Of a stretch of DNA of 64,000 bases, positions 34,368 through 44,031 are shown piece by piece. How positions within the stretch are numbered: position 1 is the stretch's first letter; each line of letters starts with the position of its first letter. This stretch comes from Firmicutes bacterium UBA2058 (GTDB lineage: Bacteria; Bacillota; Clostridia; Tissierellales; Sedimentibacteraceae): assembly GCA_002332905.1 (NCBI GenBank), contig DDAM01000052.1, forward strand, positions 1 to 64,000. Reading direction: 5' to 3'. The notes beneath the pieces were generated by a model. The model searched no databases and had not been told where the DNA came from. It worked only from the letters and a program-made list of their open reading frames with translations. Made by a program: the position numbers and the translations under genes.

Positions 34368-35103
34368 TAAATATGGATTTAAGATTATATTTATTGCTAT
34401 CATGTTAATACTTTTGACTAGCACTTGTGCTTTTGCAAGTGTTGTGAATGTTGATGTAAATGGTACTAATAGTGACACATTAGAAATAATAATATTACTT
34501 ACAGTACTTACATTGCTACCTTCCATAATAATAATGATGACTTCCTTTACAAGAATAGTTATTGTTTTATCTTTTTTAAGAAATGCTTTGGGACTTCAAC
34601 AAACACCACCAAATCAAGTTATGATTGGTATTGCACTGTTTCTGACATTGTTTATAATGTCTCCTGTATTAGAAGAAATTAATACAACAGCTTATGAACC
34701 TTATAAAAATGAGCTTATAACGCAGGATGAATTTTATAAAAGGGCATCAGAGCCTATAAAAACATTTATGCTTGAGCAAACAGGTAAAAAAGAGCTAAAT
34801 ATGTTCATTACATTATCAAAAAATGAAGAAGTAATTGAAAATCAGGATATTCAGAAGCTACCACTAACAGTGGTTATTCCTGCTTTTATGACAAGTGAAC
34901 TTAGAAGAGCTTTCATTATAGGATTTTTAATCTTTATACCATTTTTGATAATAGATACAATTGTATCTACTGTGCTAATGTCAATGGGTATGATGATGCT
35001 ACCGCCGGTTATGATTTCCTTACCGTTTAAAATACTACTGTTTGTATTAGTAGATGGTTGGACACTCTTATTCCAGACATTGATTACGACGTTCAATGTT
35101 TAA
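34327..35103 (+). CDS. fliP: Flagellar export gate protein FliP
   Basis: The 258-residue protein forms the core of the export gate with FliQ and FliR. An N-terminal signal-like segment (FIAIMLILLTSTCAFA) is followed by four membrane helices and the family signature SFTRIVIVLSFLRNALGLQQ near residue 75, with PPNQVMIG after it. Start at 34327 overlaps the fliO end by 41 bases, so coupling to fliO translation is likely. Confidence 0.95.
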   Translation: MKAMNLIINRIKDNKYGFKIIFIAIMLILLTSTCAFASVVNVDVNGTNSDTLEIIILLTVLTLLPSIIIMMTSFTRIVIVLSFLRNALGLQQTPPNQVMIGIALFLTLFIMSPVLEEINTTAYEPYKNELITQDEFYKRASEPIKTFMLEQTGKKELNMFITLSKNEEVIENQDIQKLPLTVVIPAFMTSELRRAFIIGFLIFIPFLIIDTIVSTVLMSMGMMMLPPVMISLPFKILLFVLVDGWTLLFQTLITTFNV

Positions 35104-35121
35104 GTAATTTAGGAGGATAAT

Positions 35122-35388
35122 ATGGATGCATCATTAGTTATGGAAATAATGCAAGCGACAATGGTTGTAATTCTAAAAATTACTGTACCATTGTTAGGGA
35201 TAAGTATGATAGTAGGACTTATAATAGCTATCTTTCAGGCAGCAACACAGATACATGAACAGACATTAACTTTTGTACCTAAATTACTGACAGTAGCTGT
35301 ATTACTAATAATGATGGGTTCATTTATAATAGCTACTATGTCTGATTTCGTATATTACTTATTCGATATAATGTCAAAATTAACATAA
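35122..35388 (+). CDS. fliQ: Flagellar export gate protein FliQ
   Basis: An 88-residue protein with two membrane helices joined by the loop AATQIHEQTLTFVPK, which is the FliQ signature. It wraps around the FliP-FliR gate. TTAGGAGG lies just before the start. An A-type junction hairpin begins three bases after its stop. Confidence 0.95.
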   Translation: MDASLVMEIMQATMVVILKITVPLLGISMIVGLIIAIFQAATQIHEQTLTFVPKLLTVAVLLIMMGSFIIATMSDFVYYLFDIMSKLT

Positions 35389-35390
35389 AA

Positions 35391-35415
35391 AGCGAAGAAA
35401 AAAACACTCTTCGCT
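35391..35415 (+). repeat. Junction hairpin A between fliQ and fliR
   Basis: AGCGAAGA with TCTTCGCT (35391-35398 with 35408-35415), loop AAAAAACAC-like. It begins three bases after the fliQ stop. The GCGAAG stem differs from the GTGTGAA copies by matched changes. Confidence 0.65.
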
Positions 35416-35429
35416 CTATAGAGGTAAGT

Positions 35430-36197
35430 ATGGAAATAACAGGAGATGTAACTTATTTTATTTTTATCCTAGCCCGTATAACAGGATGCATTGTATTCAA
35501 CCAAGTATTTGGACGTGGTAATGTTCCAATTATGTTTCAAATAGGTCTGAGTATAATGTTAACAATAACAGTATATGGAGTTTTGCCACCAGATAATTTT
35601 TTAGAGGTTAATTTACTGATAGAATATATTTTTCTAATACTTAAAGAATTATTTGTAGGATTTGTTATTGGATATATTATTAAGATGTTTTTAGCTGTTA
35701 TTGTTGTAGCTGGAGAATTTATTGATATGCAATTAGGATTATCTATGGCAAAAATTTACGATCCTAAAAGTAATCTTTCGATGGGTATTAGTTCAAGTAT
35801 TTTAAATTTGTTTTTTATGCTAATATTTTTTAGTGTTGGTGGACATTTAACATTAATACAGATATTTATAACATCATGTAAAGTGTTACCATTTGGAAGA
35901 ATAGTGTTTTCACGAGAATTATTTTTGAGCTTAGTTGAAATGTTTTCATATATTTTAATATACTCAGTAAAATTGACATTGCCAATTTTGGCGGTAGAGT
36001 TTATAACTGAAATTGGGGTAGGTATTATGATGAAGGCAATTCCACAAATACATTTATTCGTTGTGAATATACCACTTAAAATTTTTATTGGCTTTATGAC
36101 AATGTTAATATTAGTTCCTACATTTGCCTCATTTTTAGAAAGGCTAATAACTCTTATGTTTGAAGCAATACAAAAAAATTTGAATTTACTAATATAA
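35430..36197 (+). CDS. fliR: Flagellar export gate protein FliR
   Basis: The 255-residue membrane protein is the third core part of the export gate. It has about six hydrophobic helices, with the family's RITGCIVFNQVFGRGNVP near the N-terminus and GEFIDMQLGLSMAKIYDP near residue 95. AGAGG precedes the start. Spacing to flhB is 13 bases. Confidence 0.95.
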   Translation: MEITGDVTYFIFILARITGCIVFNQVFGRGNVPIMFQIGLSIMLTITVYGVLPPDNFLEVNLLIEYIFLILKELFVGFVIGYIIKMFLAVIVVAGEFIDMQLGLSMAKIYDPKSNLSMGISSSILNLFFMLIFFSVGGHLTLIQIFITSCKVLPFGRIVFSRELFLSLVEMFSYILIYSVKLTLPILAVEFITEIGVGIMMKAIPQIHLFVVNIPLKIFIGFMTMLILVPTFASFLERLITLMFEAIQKNLNLLI

Positions 36198-36210
36198 AAG
36201 GATAAATACA

Positions 36211-37272
36211 ATGTCAGGACAAGAAAAAACCGAAAAGGCCACCCCCAAACGAAGGCAAGACGAACGTAAGAAGGGTAATATATTTCAAAGTAAAGATATT
36301 ATAACAGTTGGCTCTATAGCAGTTTCCTTCTATGTTTTAAAGTTTTGGATGCCATATATATATAGATTTACTAGTGATACCTTTAAAAAATATATTGGTC
36401 TTATAGAAACGACAAATACATTGGATACAAACTTCACGGTTCATTTATTTATGGATATTGCTAAAGTCGTTGCTTCTGTTTCTGGATTAATAATAGCTGC
36501 TGTAATTCTAGTTGGAATTTTATTAACAGGAGCTCAAACTAGATTTATTTTTTCAAAAGAGGCCTTCAAATTTAAATTTTCAAAGTTAAACCCACTCTCG
36601 GGTATAAAAAGGATGTTTTCATTACGGTCCTTAATAGAAATTTTGAAAAACATAATAAAAATAATTATTATAGGCATTGTTATATATAATGTTATAATCA
36701 AAAATTTAAAATTTATTCCCAAATTAATGTATTTCGATATAATGAGTGCTGTTAAATTTGTATTTGATGTAATAATGAGTGCAGTAAACAGTGTTATTAT
36801 CTACTTTGTAGCTATGTCAATAATAGACTACATATATCAGTGGTGGGAATATGAAAAAAATATAAAAATGACTAAGCAGGAAATAAAAGACGAATATAAA
36901 AATACAGAGGGTAATCCTGAAATTAAAGGAAAAATAAAAGAAAAACAAAGAAGAATGTCTATGATGAGGATGATGCAGCAGGTACCTAATGCAGACGTTA
37001 TAATCAGAAACCCGACTCATTTTGCTATTGCAATCAAATATGATGAAAGTAGCAGTAGAGCTCCTGTAGTTATAGCAAAAGGACAAGATAATGTTGCATT
37101 AAAAATTATTCAAAAGGCAGTAGATAGTAAAATCCATATAATAGAAAATAAACCTTTAGCAAGAGCACTTTATAGTAAAGTCGAGCTAAATCATGAAATT
37201 CCAGTAGAATATTATGAACCTATTGCAGAAATTTTAGCGTGGGTATACAAGTTAAAGGAAAAAGGAAAATAA
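36211..37272 (+). CDS. flhB: Flagellar export switch protein FlhB
   Basis: The 353-residue protein controls export specificity. It starts with EKTEKATPKRRQDERKKGN, the family's basic leader, has four membrane helices, and has the self-cleaving motif NPTHFAIAIKYD near residue 268. FliK acts on this domain to switch from hook to filament export. AAAGG precedes the start. flhA follows two bases after its stop. A second, isolated FlhB C-domain homolog lies at 50987. Confidence 0.96.
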   Translation: MSGQEKTEKATPKRRQDERKKGNIFQSKDIITVGSIAVSFYVLKFWMPYIYRFTSDTFKKYIGLIETTNTLDTNFTVHLFMDIAKVVASVSGLIIAAVILVGILLTGAQTRFIFSKEAFKFKFSKLNPLSGIKRMFSLRSLIEILKNIIKIIIIGIVIYNVIIKNLKFIPKLMYFDIMSAVKFVFDVIMSAVNSVIIYFVAMSIIDYIYQWWEYEKNIKMTKQEIKDEYKNTEGNPEIKGKIKEKQRRMSMMRMMQQVPNADVIIRNPTHFAIAIKYDESSSRAPVVIAKGQDNVALKIIQKAVDSKIHIIENKPLARALYSKVELNHEIPVEYYEPIAEILAWVYKLKEKGK

Positions 37273-37274
37273 AT

Positions 37275-39341
37275 ATGAAACTATTGAATAATACAATAAC
37301 ACTTTTTATAATGCTAATAATATTAATGATAATTATTCCATTACCAGCGTTTTTACTGGATTTAATGTTTATTATAAATATTTCATTATCAATCATTATA
37401 TTGTTGACAACAATGTATATAAAAGAAGCATTACAATTTTCTATATTTCCTTCTTTATTGTTGATAACAACAATTTTTAGATTAGCACTAAATATTTCTT
37501 CAACTAGACTTATACTTGGAAACGAAGGACAAGCTGGAGCTGTTATCGAAACATTTGGTAACTTTGTACTTCAAGGAAATGCAGTAATTGGATTTATTAT
37601 ATTTTTAATTATTGTAATTATTCAATTTTTAGTTATAACAAAGGGAACTGAAAGAGTTGCAGAGGTTTCAGCAAGATTTACACTTGATGCAATGCCTGGA
37701 AAACAAATGGCAATAGATGCTGACTTGAGTTCAGGTTTAATTACGGAACAAGAAGCAAAGACACGTAGATATAAAATTCAGAAAGAAGCTGATTTTTATG
37801 GAGCTATGGATGGTGCCACCAAGTTTGTTAAAGGAGATGCAATTGCCTCTATAGTTATTACCTTTATCAACTTTATTGCCGGGGTAATTATAGGAATGGT
37901 TCAAGGTACAGGGTCTTTCTCAGATGTTTTATCAATTTATACAATTGCTACTGTTGGTGATGGTCTTGTTTCACAGTTACCTGCACTATTAATCTCAACA
38001 GCGGCAGGTATGATAGTTACAAGAGCCGCTTCGGATTCTAGCTTGAGTACAGATATCTTCACACAGTTTCTTTCTCAGCCAATGGTACTGCTTGTATCAG
38101 GTATAGTACTAATAGCTATGAGCTTAATACCAGGATTTCCTAAGCTCCAGATATTGACAATAGCTGCCGTTTTAATCTTTTTGGGAGTTAATCTTTTAGG
38201 AAAGCAAAAGCAAGTTGCAAAAAGAGAGGAACAAAGAGAAACGATTGAACAGCAAGCATCCAATGAAGTATATGACGAGGAAACATACTATAGAAATATA
38301 GATAATATATATGAACTAATTCAAGTGGATCCAATAGAAATGGAAGTTGGATACAGCTTAATTCCACTAGTCGATGAAAGCGCAGGTGGAAGCTTTATAG
38401 ACAGAATAGTAATGTTTAGAAGACAATTTGCTGTTGAAATGGGTATGGTTGTTCCGTCAGTCAGATTAAAGGATAACGGATATTTAAATCCAAATGAATA
38501 TTTAATCAAGATAAAGGGTGAGGAAATTGCAAGAGGTGAAATACTTGTTGATTATTTCCTTGCACTAGAGCCAAATAATGTTTCTGGAACTATAGACGGT
38601 ATTGACACCATAGAGCCGGCATATGGTATTCCTAGTAAATGGATAACTAAAGATAAAAAAGAACTGGCAGAAATCTATGGTTATACAGTAATAGACCCGC
38701 TTTCTGTTTTGGTAACACACTTATCAGAAATTGTTAAAAAACATGCACATGAGCTTCTTTCCAGACAAGATATAAATCAATTATTAGCAAATGCTAAAAA
38801 ATCAAATGAAACTATAGTTGATGAAGTTGTACCTAATTTAATGAGCTATGGTAATTTGCAAAAAGTACTTGGTAATTTGCTAAAAGAAGGAGTTCCAATA
38901 AAAGATATGGAAACTATTCTTGAAACAATAAGTGACTATGCTGCTTCTATTAAAGACACTGAAATGCTTACTGAGTATATAAGACAGGCATTGAAGAGAA
39001 CTGTTACTAGAAAGTGGTCAGATGATGGACAAATTAAGGTTATAACATTAAGTACAGATATAGAAAAACTAATAATAAATTCTATTAACAAAAATGAACA
39101 TGGATCTTACTTATCGATAGATCCGCAAACGATACAAAAAATAGTTACATCCTTATTAGAACAAATAGAAAAATTAAAAGAAATAATAAATGTTCCAATA
39201 ATTTTAACATCACCGTTTGTTAGAATATACTTTAAAAAGTTGGTAGATCAGTTTTATCCAAATGCTATAGTTTTATCATTTAATGAAATAGATAATTCTG
39301 TTCAAATACAAGCTATTGGTAATGTAGAGATTAAAGAGTGA
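37275..39341 (+). CDS. flhA: Flagellar export protein FlhA
   Basis: The 688-residue protein is the export gate and docking platform. The N-terminal half holds about eight membrane helices and the family signature ELRLALNISSTRLIL-like region (FRLALNISSTRLILGNEG); MPGKQMAIDADLSSG follows. The C-terminal half is the cytoplasmic ring that binds chaperone-cargo pairs. ATG 37275 follows AAAGGAAAA and fits homologs; an earlier in-frame start inside flhB was rejected. The gene ends inside the A hairpin of the flhA-fliA junction, and flhF, which usually follows flhA, is missing. Confidence 0.96.
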   Translation: MKLLNNTITLFIMLIILMIIIPLPAFLLDLMFIINISLSIIILLTTMYIKEALQFSIFPSLLLITTIFRLALNISSTRLILGNEGQAGAVIETFGNFVLQGNAVIGFIIFLIIVIIQFLVITKGTERVAEVSARFTLDAMPGKQMAIDADLSSGLITEQEAKTRRYKIQKEADFYGAMDGATKFVKGDAIASIVITFINFIAGVIIGMVQGTGSFSDVLSIYTIATVGDGLVSQLPALLISTAAGMIVTRAASDSSLSTDIFTQFLSQPMVLLVSGIVLIAMSLIPGFPKLQILTIAAVLIFLGVNLLGKQKQVAKREEQRETIEQQASNEVYDEETYYRNIDNIYELIQVDPIEMEVGYSLIPLVDESAGGSFIDRIVMFRRQFAVEMGMVVPSVRLKDNGYLNPNEYLIKIKGEEIARGEILVDYFLALEPNNVSGTIDGIDTIEPAYGIPSKWITKDKKELAEIYGYTVIDPLSVLVTHLSEIVKKHAHELLSRQDINQLLANAKKSNETIVDEVVPNLMSYGNLQKVLGNLLKEGVPIKDMETILETISDYAASIKDTEMLTEYIRQALKRTVTRKWSDDGQIKVITLSTDIEKLIINSINKNEHGSYLSIDPQTIQKIVTSLLEQIEKLKEIINVPIILTSPFVRIYFKKLVDQFYPNAIVLSFNEIDNSVQIQAIGNVEIKE

Positions 39342-39454
39342 AATAAAATAACATCTTCACAAAGTGAAATAAAATAACATTTCACTCTATGGAAAAATCA
39401 AAAAACGATTTTTCATTTAATTATTGTTACGTCGTGCTACGACGTAATGGAGGT
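39335..39454 (+). promoter_or_regulatory. Junction hairpins A, B and C with RBS, flhA-fliA
   Basis: A: AGAGTGAAAT with ATTTCACTCT (39335-39344 with 39379-39388), with the flhA stop TGA inside the first arm and a 17-base direct repeat (39338-39354 and 39364-39380) between arms. B: GAAAAATC-AAAAAAC-GATTTTTC (39392-39414). C: TTACGTCG-TGCTA-CGACGTAA (39427-39447), then TGGAGG. This is the clearest complete example of the three-part layout. Confidence 0.8.
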
Positions 39455-39458
39455 AATT

Positions 39459-40217
39459 ATGATACAAGCTAGTGACATAAAAAATGATAATGCCTTATGG
39501 AAAAAATATTTTGAAACTAAAGACTTATCAATTCGTAATCAAATTATTGATAGATACAGTTATATTGTAAAAATAATTGCAATGAGAATAAGAGGAGTTT
39601 ATCAACAATATGGTGACGTAGACGATATTGTAAATGAAGGTATTATAGCTTTAATTGATGCTATAGGTAGATTCGATTTGTCTAAAGATATAAAATTTGA
39701 AACATATGCTACAATTAGAGTAAAAGGTGCTATAATAGATTATGTTAGAAAGCAAGCTTGGACACCCAGACGTGTTAATAAAAATAAAAAGCTTGTTGAA
39801 AATGCTGAAAAAGAGTTAAGTATTAGCCTTAGTAGAAGTCCTTCAGAGCTAGAAATATCCAATTACTTAAAAATTGATGTTTCAGAGTATAACAAAATTA
39901 TTTTAGAGACAAGTAATTCTAGTTTATTATCATTTGAAGATTTGATAAGTGAAGTGACTTACAAAAACTTAAGTTCATCAAGTGACTTGTCTCCTGAAGA
40001 TAGTTATGCAAAAAAAGAGTTGGAAAAAGCATTGGCTGATGCTATAGAAAAACTAAGCGAAAAAGAAAAACTAATTATCTCTTTATATTATAAAGAAGAA
40101 ATAAGGCTAAAGGATATTGCATCAATATTACAAATAAGCAATTCAAGGGCTTCTCAGATTCATTCACAGGCACTTTTAAAATTAAACGATAGTATAAAAA
40201 AATATTTCAAAGAATAA
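39459..40217 (+). CDS. fliA: Flagellar sigma factor FliA (sigma-28)
   Basis: The 252-residue sigma-70 type factor drives late flagellar genes. Region 2 is visible in YGDVDDIVNEGIIALIDAIG and KFETYATIRVKGAIIDYVRK, region 3 around 120-150, and region 4 in LSEKEKLIISLYYKEEIRLKD. The start at 39459 follows AATGGAGG. Three matching sigma-28 sites occur in this window (52766, 52960 and 60719), a strong fit. Its activity should be held by FlgM, not found here. Confidence 0.95.
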   Translation: MIQASDIKNDNALWKKYFETKDLSIRNQIIDRYSYIVKIIAMRIRGVYQQYGDVDDIVNEGIIALIDAIGRFDLSKDIKFETYATIRVKGAIIDYVRKQAWTPRRVNKNKKLVENAEKELSISLSRSPSELEISNYLKIDVSEYNKIILETSNSSLLSFEDLISEVTYKNLSSSSDLSPEDSYAKKELEKALADAIEKLSEKEKLIISLYYKEEIRLKDIASILQISNSRASQIHSQALLKLNDSIKKYFKE

Positions 40218-40234
40218 TAATATAAAGGTTAAAG

Positions 40235-40290
40235 AAATCAAAAAACGATTCTTCATCAAATATTATAACGCCGTAAAGGTGTAATGGAGG
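40235..40290 (+). promoter_or_regulatory. Junction hairpins B (weak) and C with RBS, fliA to rod gene
   Basis: B-like AATC-AAAAAAC-GATT (40236-40250) keeps the constant loop though its stem is short. C is ACGCC-GTAAA-GGTGT (40268-40282), with a G-U pair that works in RNA but not in DNA. TAATGGAGG follows, giving the start at 40296. Confidence 0.65.
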
Positions 40291-40295
40291 GGAAA

Positions 40296-41048
40296 ATGTC
40301 AAGAGGATTGTATACACTTACTTCTGGAATGCTTACTCAGCAAAAGAAGATAGAAATTTCAAGTAATAACATAGCAAACATAAATACTACAGGATATAAA
40401 AAAGAACAAGCAGTTACAACAAATTTTGGTTCACTATTAATTAATAAACTACAACAAAATGGAATTTATGAATCATCGACTCCTTTAGGTGAGGTTTCTT
40501 TAATTAGAATTACTGAGGATAATAACACTATTCATTCGCAGGGGACTCTGGATGAGACAAACGGCGCATACGATTTTGCTATTATTGGAGCTGGATTTTT
40601 TGCAGTAAACAATAATGGAACTAATTTGTATACAAGAAATGGAAGTTTTAACTTGGATGAAGATGGATACTTGATATTTAGTGATAAAGGAAGAGTACAG
40701 GGAGAATTTGGTGATATATTCATAGGAACAGATAAGTATGACTTTTTAGAAGATGGTAGTATTTATATAGATGGAGAGCTAATTGATAGAATTTCAATAT
40801 ATGATTTTGAGGACTACAATACATTAGATAAGGCTTCTGAGGGAATGTATGGAGCAACTGCTGAACCATATTTAGTAGACATGCCACAATTAAAAAAGGG
40901 AATGCTCGAGCGTTCTAATGTTAATTTAACTCAAGAGATGACGGACGTTTTATCATCACAAAGGGCATTACAGTCAAATTCACAAGCATTAAAAATGTAT
41001 GATTTGGTTATGGAGAGTGCAGCTAATCAAATCGGTAGAATAAATTAA
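40296..41048 (+). CDS. flgF: Flagellar rod protein, FlgF/FlgG family
   Basis: The 250-residue protein has the rod/hook N-terminal motif (RGLYTLTSGMLTQQKKIEIS, then NNIANINTTGYKKE) and the C-terminal SNVNLTQEMTDVLSSQRALQ, with the middle GAGFFAVNNNG of rod proteins. Two related genes are adjacent, the usual flgF-flgG or flhO-flhP pair; which is which is uncertain from sequence alone. AATGGAGG precedes the start at 40296. Hairpins A and C follow. Confidence 0.85.
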   Translation: MSRGLYTLTSGMLTQQKKIEISSNNIANINTTGYKKEQAVTTNFGSLLINKLQQNGIYESSTPLGEVSLIRITEDNNTIHSQGTLDETNGAYDFAIIGAGFFAVNNNGTNLYTRNGSFNLDEDGYLIFSDKGRVQGEFGDIFIGTDKYDFLEDGSIYIDGELIDRISIYDFEDYNTLDKASEGMYGATAEPYLVDMPQLKKGMLERSNVNLTQEMTDVLSSQRALQSNSQALKMYDLVMESAANQIGRIN

Positions 41049-41049
41049 A

Positions 41050-41110
41050 AGTGTGAATAAAAACACTTCACACTAAAATTATTATGAAGCCGTGAAACGG
41101 CGTAATGGAG
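41050..41110 (+). promoter_or_regulatory. Junction hairpins A and C with RBS between rod genes
   Basis: A: AGTGTGAA with TTCACACT (41050-41057 with 41067-41074), one base after the stop of the upstream gene. C: GCCGT-GAA-ACGGC (41089-41101), followed by GTAATGGAGG for the start at 41117. Confidence 0.75.
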
Positions 41111-41116
41111 GTATTT

Positions 41117-41812
41117 ATGATAAGAGCATTTTACACTGCATCAGCGGGAGCTAATAGCAATCAAACTTATTTAGATGTAATATCAAATAATCTAGCCAAT
41201 ATACAAACTGAAGGTTATAAGTCTTTAAAACCAGAATTTTCAGACTTATTATACACTAACCTAACTCAAGTAGGAAATGGAAGCTTAATGGTAGGTAGTG
41301 GTTCAAAAATTGACAAAACAGATACATTATTTAATGAAGGAACATTAATTCAAACTGATAAACAGACTGATTTTGCAATTTTGGGTGATGGTTTTTTTGC
41401 TATACAAAAGGAAGATGAAATATTATATACAAGAACTGGCGCCTTTACTGTTGGAAACATAGACGGAGAAAATTATTTAATGTTAGATTCAGGGTATGTG
41501 TTAGATAACAACGAAGAACCCATAATTTTAACTGAAGGCGAGAATGAAATAAATATTGGAGTATATAAATTTACTAATAATTTTGACTTAGAGAGAGTTG
41601 GAAATAATTTATTTAGAATTGCTAACGAAAATGCTGAATATGAAATATCAGAAGTTGCTGAAGTAAAAAGAGGATATGTTGAGGGATCAAATGTTGTTTT
41701 ATCACAAGAAATGGTTAAAATGATTCAAACTCAAAGAGCATTTCAATTTAATTCTAGAATAATACAAGTAGCTGATGAAATAGAACAAACAATAAATTCT
41801 TTAAGAGGATAG
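41117..41812 (+). CDS. flgG: Flagellar distal rod protein FlgG
   Basis: The 231-residue protein begins MIRAFYTASAGANSNQ and has DVISNNLANIQTEGYKSLK, with the C-terminal SNVVLSQEMVKMIQTQRAFQ. It forms the distal rod. It is a little shorter than typical FlgG (about 260 residues). GGAGG lies seven bases before ATG 41117, which was preferred to the ATG at 41105 inside the ribosome site. Its stop codon is the first base triplet of the next A hairpin. Confidence 0.88.
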   Translation: MIRAFYTASAGANSNQTYLDVISNNLANIQTEGYKSLKPEFSDLLYTNLTQVGNGSLMVGSGSKIDKTDTLFNEGTLIQTDKQTDFAILGDGFFAIQKEDEILYTRTGAFTVGNIDGENYLMLDSGYVLDNNEEPIILTEGENEINIGVYKFTNNFDLERVGNNLFRIANENAEYEISEVAEVKRGYVEGSNVVLSQEMVKMIQTQRAFQFNSRIIQVADEIEQTINSLRG

Positions 41813-41858
41813 TGTGAACACTTCACACTATAGGGAAGAATCAAAAAAACGATTCTTC
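41810..41858 (+). repeat. Junction hairpins A and B after flgG
   Basis: A: TAGTGTGAA-CAC-TTCACACTA (41810-41830), whose first three bases are the flgG stop codon. B: GAAGAATC-AAAAAAAC-GATTCTTC (41835-41858). No C hairpin precedes the next start at 41927; the remaining 68 bases are AT-rich and end in GAGGGAGA. Confidence 0.75.
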
Positions 41859-41926
41859 ATCAAAGAATGAAAAATATGATAATGAAAGCATAAATAGAGT
41901 ATTTAATAAAGAGGGAGAATAGTTTT

Positions 41927-43405
41927 ATGGTAGATAATAACTTAGATAAGGATATCGATACAAAAACTGAGAATACCCAAGAAAGTTTAGATGATCCAAA
42001 ATATCTTTTTGATCTTATAGTTTCTGCAAATAAACTTAAAGTTTATTTGAGAGTTAAGTATTGCGAAAAAGGTACGCTAATTGATCCACAAGATATATTT
42101 GATAGACTAAAAGAAATGAATGTTATATTCGGTATTAAGGAAAATGATATCATAATTTATTGTAAAAATGGTGAATATTTCAAGGAATTAGTGGCAGCTG
42201 AGGGATTAGCACCAGTTCATGGAACTGATGCAAGATTAGAGTACAATTTTAAAATTGATGATTCTGTTGAATTCAAAGAAAAAGAAGATGGCACTGTTGA
42301 CTTTAAAAATATTGATAATATTAAATCAGTGACAAAGGATGGACTTTTATGTACATTAATTCCAGCGATAGATGGAAATCTAGGTAAAGATGTTTACGGA
42401 TCTGATATTCCTTATAGTTCTGGAAAAGATGTAGCTTTACCATCGGGTAAAAATACATATGTATCTGAAGATAACCTTAGACTTTATGCTAGTGTTGATG
42501 GAGCAATATACATAAATGCAAAGAATATTGATATAAATAATGTATATACAGTAAAAAATGTTGACCAAACTACAGGAAATATAGATTTTGTAGGAAGTGT
42601 AGTAGTTCAATGTGATGTTAAAGCAGGATTTTGTGTAAAGGCAAAGGATGATATTGTAGTTAAGGGTATGGTAGAAGGCGCAACTCTTGAAGCTGGTAGG
42701 GATATACTTATTAGTAATGGTATGAATGGTAGAGATGTTGGAACTTTAACTGCAAAGGGAAATGTAACTAGTAAATACTTAGAAAATGCAACTATAAAGG
42801 TTGGCAAAAGTGTTTACTCTGATGCTATTATAAATTGCAACGTATTTGCAGGTGAAAATATAATTCTCAAGGGTAGCAGGGGTGCTATAATTGGTGGAGA
42901 ATGTGTAGCCTGTGAATCGATACAGGCTAAAAACATAGGTACTAAAAATAATATTCAGACTAAAATTGAAATCGACTTAGAAAAATACCTAGAGCTTCAT
43001 AATCATAAACAAAATCAGAGCCTTATTACAAAGATTAAAGTTGATATAGATGCAAAGCAAAGTGAAGCAGATGAGATAAATGATAAACTTAATTACTTAG
43101 CTCCATTTATTAAGAAAAGTCCTGCTAATGAAAAAATATATAAGCTGTTGATATTAAAAAAAGCTGAAATCAATAAAGAAATAAATAATTTAAAAACTTC
43201 TTTGTTAGAATTTGATAATAATAATAAAAAAATAACTGACCATAAGATAGTATGTAGTGGAATTATGTATGGAAACACTCGTGTTGTTATTGGTTGGCTT
43301 AGATACTTAGTAAGAGAAGACTTATCTTATACAAAACTTTATAATGATGGCAGTGATATACAGGTTTCTCCATTATTACCATCTGATTTAAATACGGAGG
43401 CATAG
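41927..43405 (+). CDS. FapA/DUF342 family protein
   Basis: The 492-residue cytoplasmic protein has an N-terminal alpha/beta region, a central repeat-rich part with short glycine-spaced beta strands (VQCDVKAGFCVKAKDDIVVK, GATLEAGRDILI, KVGKSVYSDAIINCNVFAG), typical of a right-handed beta-helix, and a C-terminal coiled coil (about 345-430). This layout matches FapA/DUF342 proteins found in many flagellar loci of Firmicutes. The biochemical role is not settled. GAGGGAGA precedes the start. The gene overlaps the region of the cheC ribosome site. Confidence 0.85.
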   Translation: MVDNNLDKDIDTKTENTQESLDDPKYLFDLIVSANKLKVYLRVKYCEKGTLIDPQDIFDRLKEMNVIFGIKENDIIIYCKNGEYFKELVAAEGLAPVHGTDARLEYNFKIDDSVEFKEKEDGTVDFKNIDNIKSVTKDGLLCTLIPAIDGNLGKDVYGSDIPYSSGKDVALPSGKNTYVSEDNLRLYASVDGAIYINAKNIDINNVYTVKNVDQTTGNIDFVGSVVVQCDVKAGFCVKAKDDIVVKGMVEGATLEAGRDILISNGMNGRDVGTLTAKGNVTSKYLENATIKVGKSVYSDAIINCNVFAGENIILKGSRGAIIGGECVACESIQAKNIGTKNNIQTKIEIDLEKYLELHNHKQNQSLITKIKVDIDAKQSEADEINDKLNYLAPFIKKSPANEKIYKLLILKKAEINKEINNLKTSLLEFDNNNKKITDHKIVCSGIMYGNTRVVIGWLRYLVREDLSYTKLYNDGSDIQVSPLLPSDLNTEA

Positions 43406-43407
43406 TG

Positions 43408-44031
43408 ATGACTATAAAAAATTTTGAACAACTTAACGAAATGCATATTGATATTTTAAGAGAAATCGGAAATATTGGTGCAGGTAATGCTGCAACATCT
43501 CTATCACAAATGCTTATGAAAAAAGTTGATATGGCAGTACCTGAGGTGAAATTACTTGACATTAATGAAGCTATAGATATTATGGGTGGACCAGAAAATG
43601 TAGTGCTTGGTATATTAATAAGAATGTCTATGGATTTAGAAGGAATGGTAATGTTTTTATTAAAAAGAGATTTCGTGTGTCTAGTAGTAAACTCTTTACT
43701 AGGTACCAATATTGAAAGATTTGAAGATATTGGAGAAATGGAGCTTTCTGCTTTATCTGAAATAGGGAACATTATGATTGCTTCATATATAAATTCTATA
43801 GCAAGCTTAACGGGAATGACAATTGATATATCAGTACCAGCTTTAACAATTGATATGTCTGGTGCAATTTTAAGCGTACCAGCAATCGAATATGCTAATG
43901 TGTCTGATAAAATAGTATTTATTCAGGAGAAATTTTTCGCTGATAAAGATTCTGTAGATAGTCATATTTTATTAGTTCCAAGTGTAGAGTCACTAAATAA
44001 ATTATTACAAGGGTTAGGCATTGAAATATGA
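43408..44031 (+). CDS. cheC: CheY-P phosphatase CheC
   Basis: The 207-residue protein removes phosphate from CheY-P. It has both E/N active motifs: EIGNIGAGNAATSLSQML near residue 16 and EIGNIMIASYINSI near 115. Full CheC, not the single-motif CheX. The ATG at 43408 follows GGAGG; the stop overlaps the start of cheD by four bases (43405 GTG excluded as start). It pairs with cheD, which stimulates it. Confidence 0.95.
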   Translation: MTIKNFEQLNEMHIDILREIGNIGAGNAATSLSQMLMKKVDMAVPEVKLLDINEAIDIMGGPENVVLGILIRMSMDLEGMVMFLLKRDFVCLVVNSLLGTNIERFEDIGEMELSALSEIGNIMIASYINSIASLTGMTIDISVPALTIDMSGAILSVPAIEYANVSDKIVFIQEKFFADKDSVDSHILLVPSVESLNKLLQGLGIEI

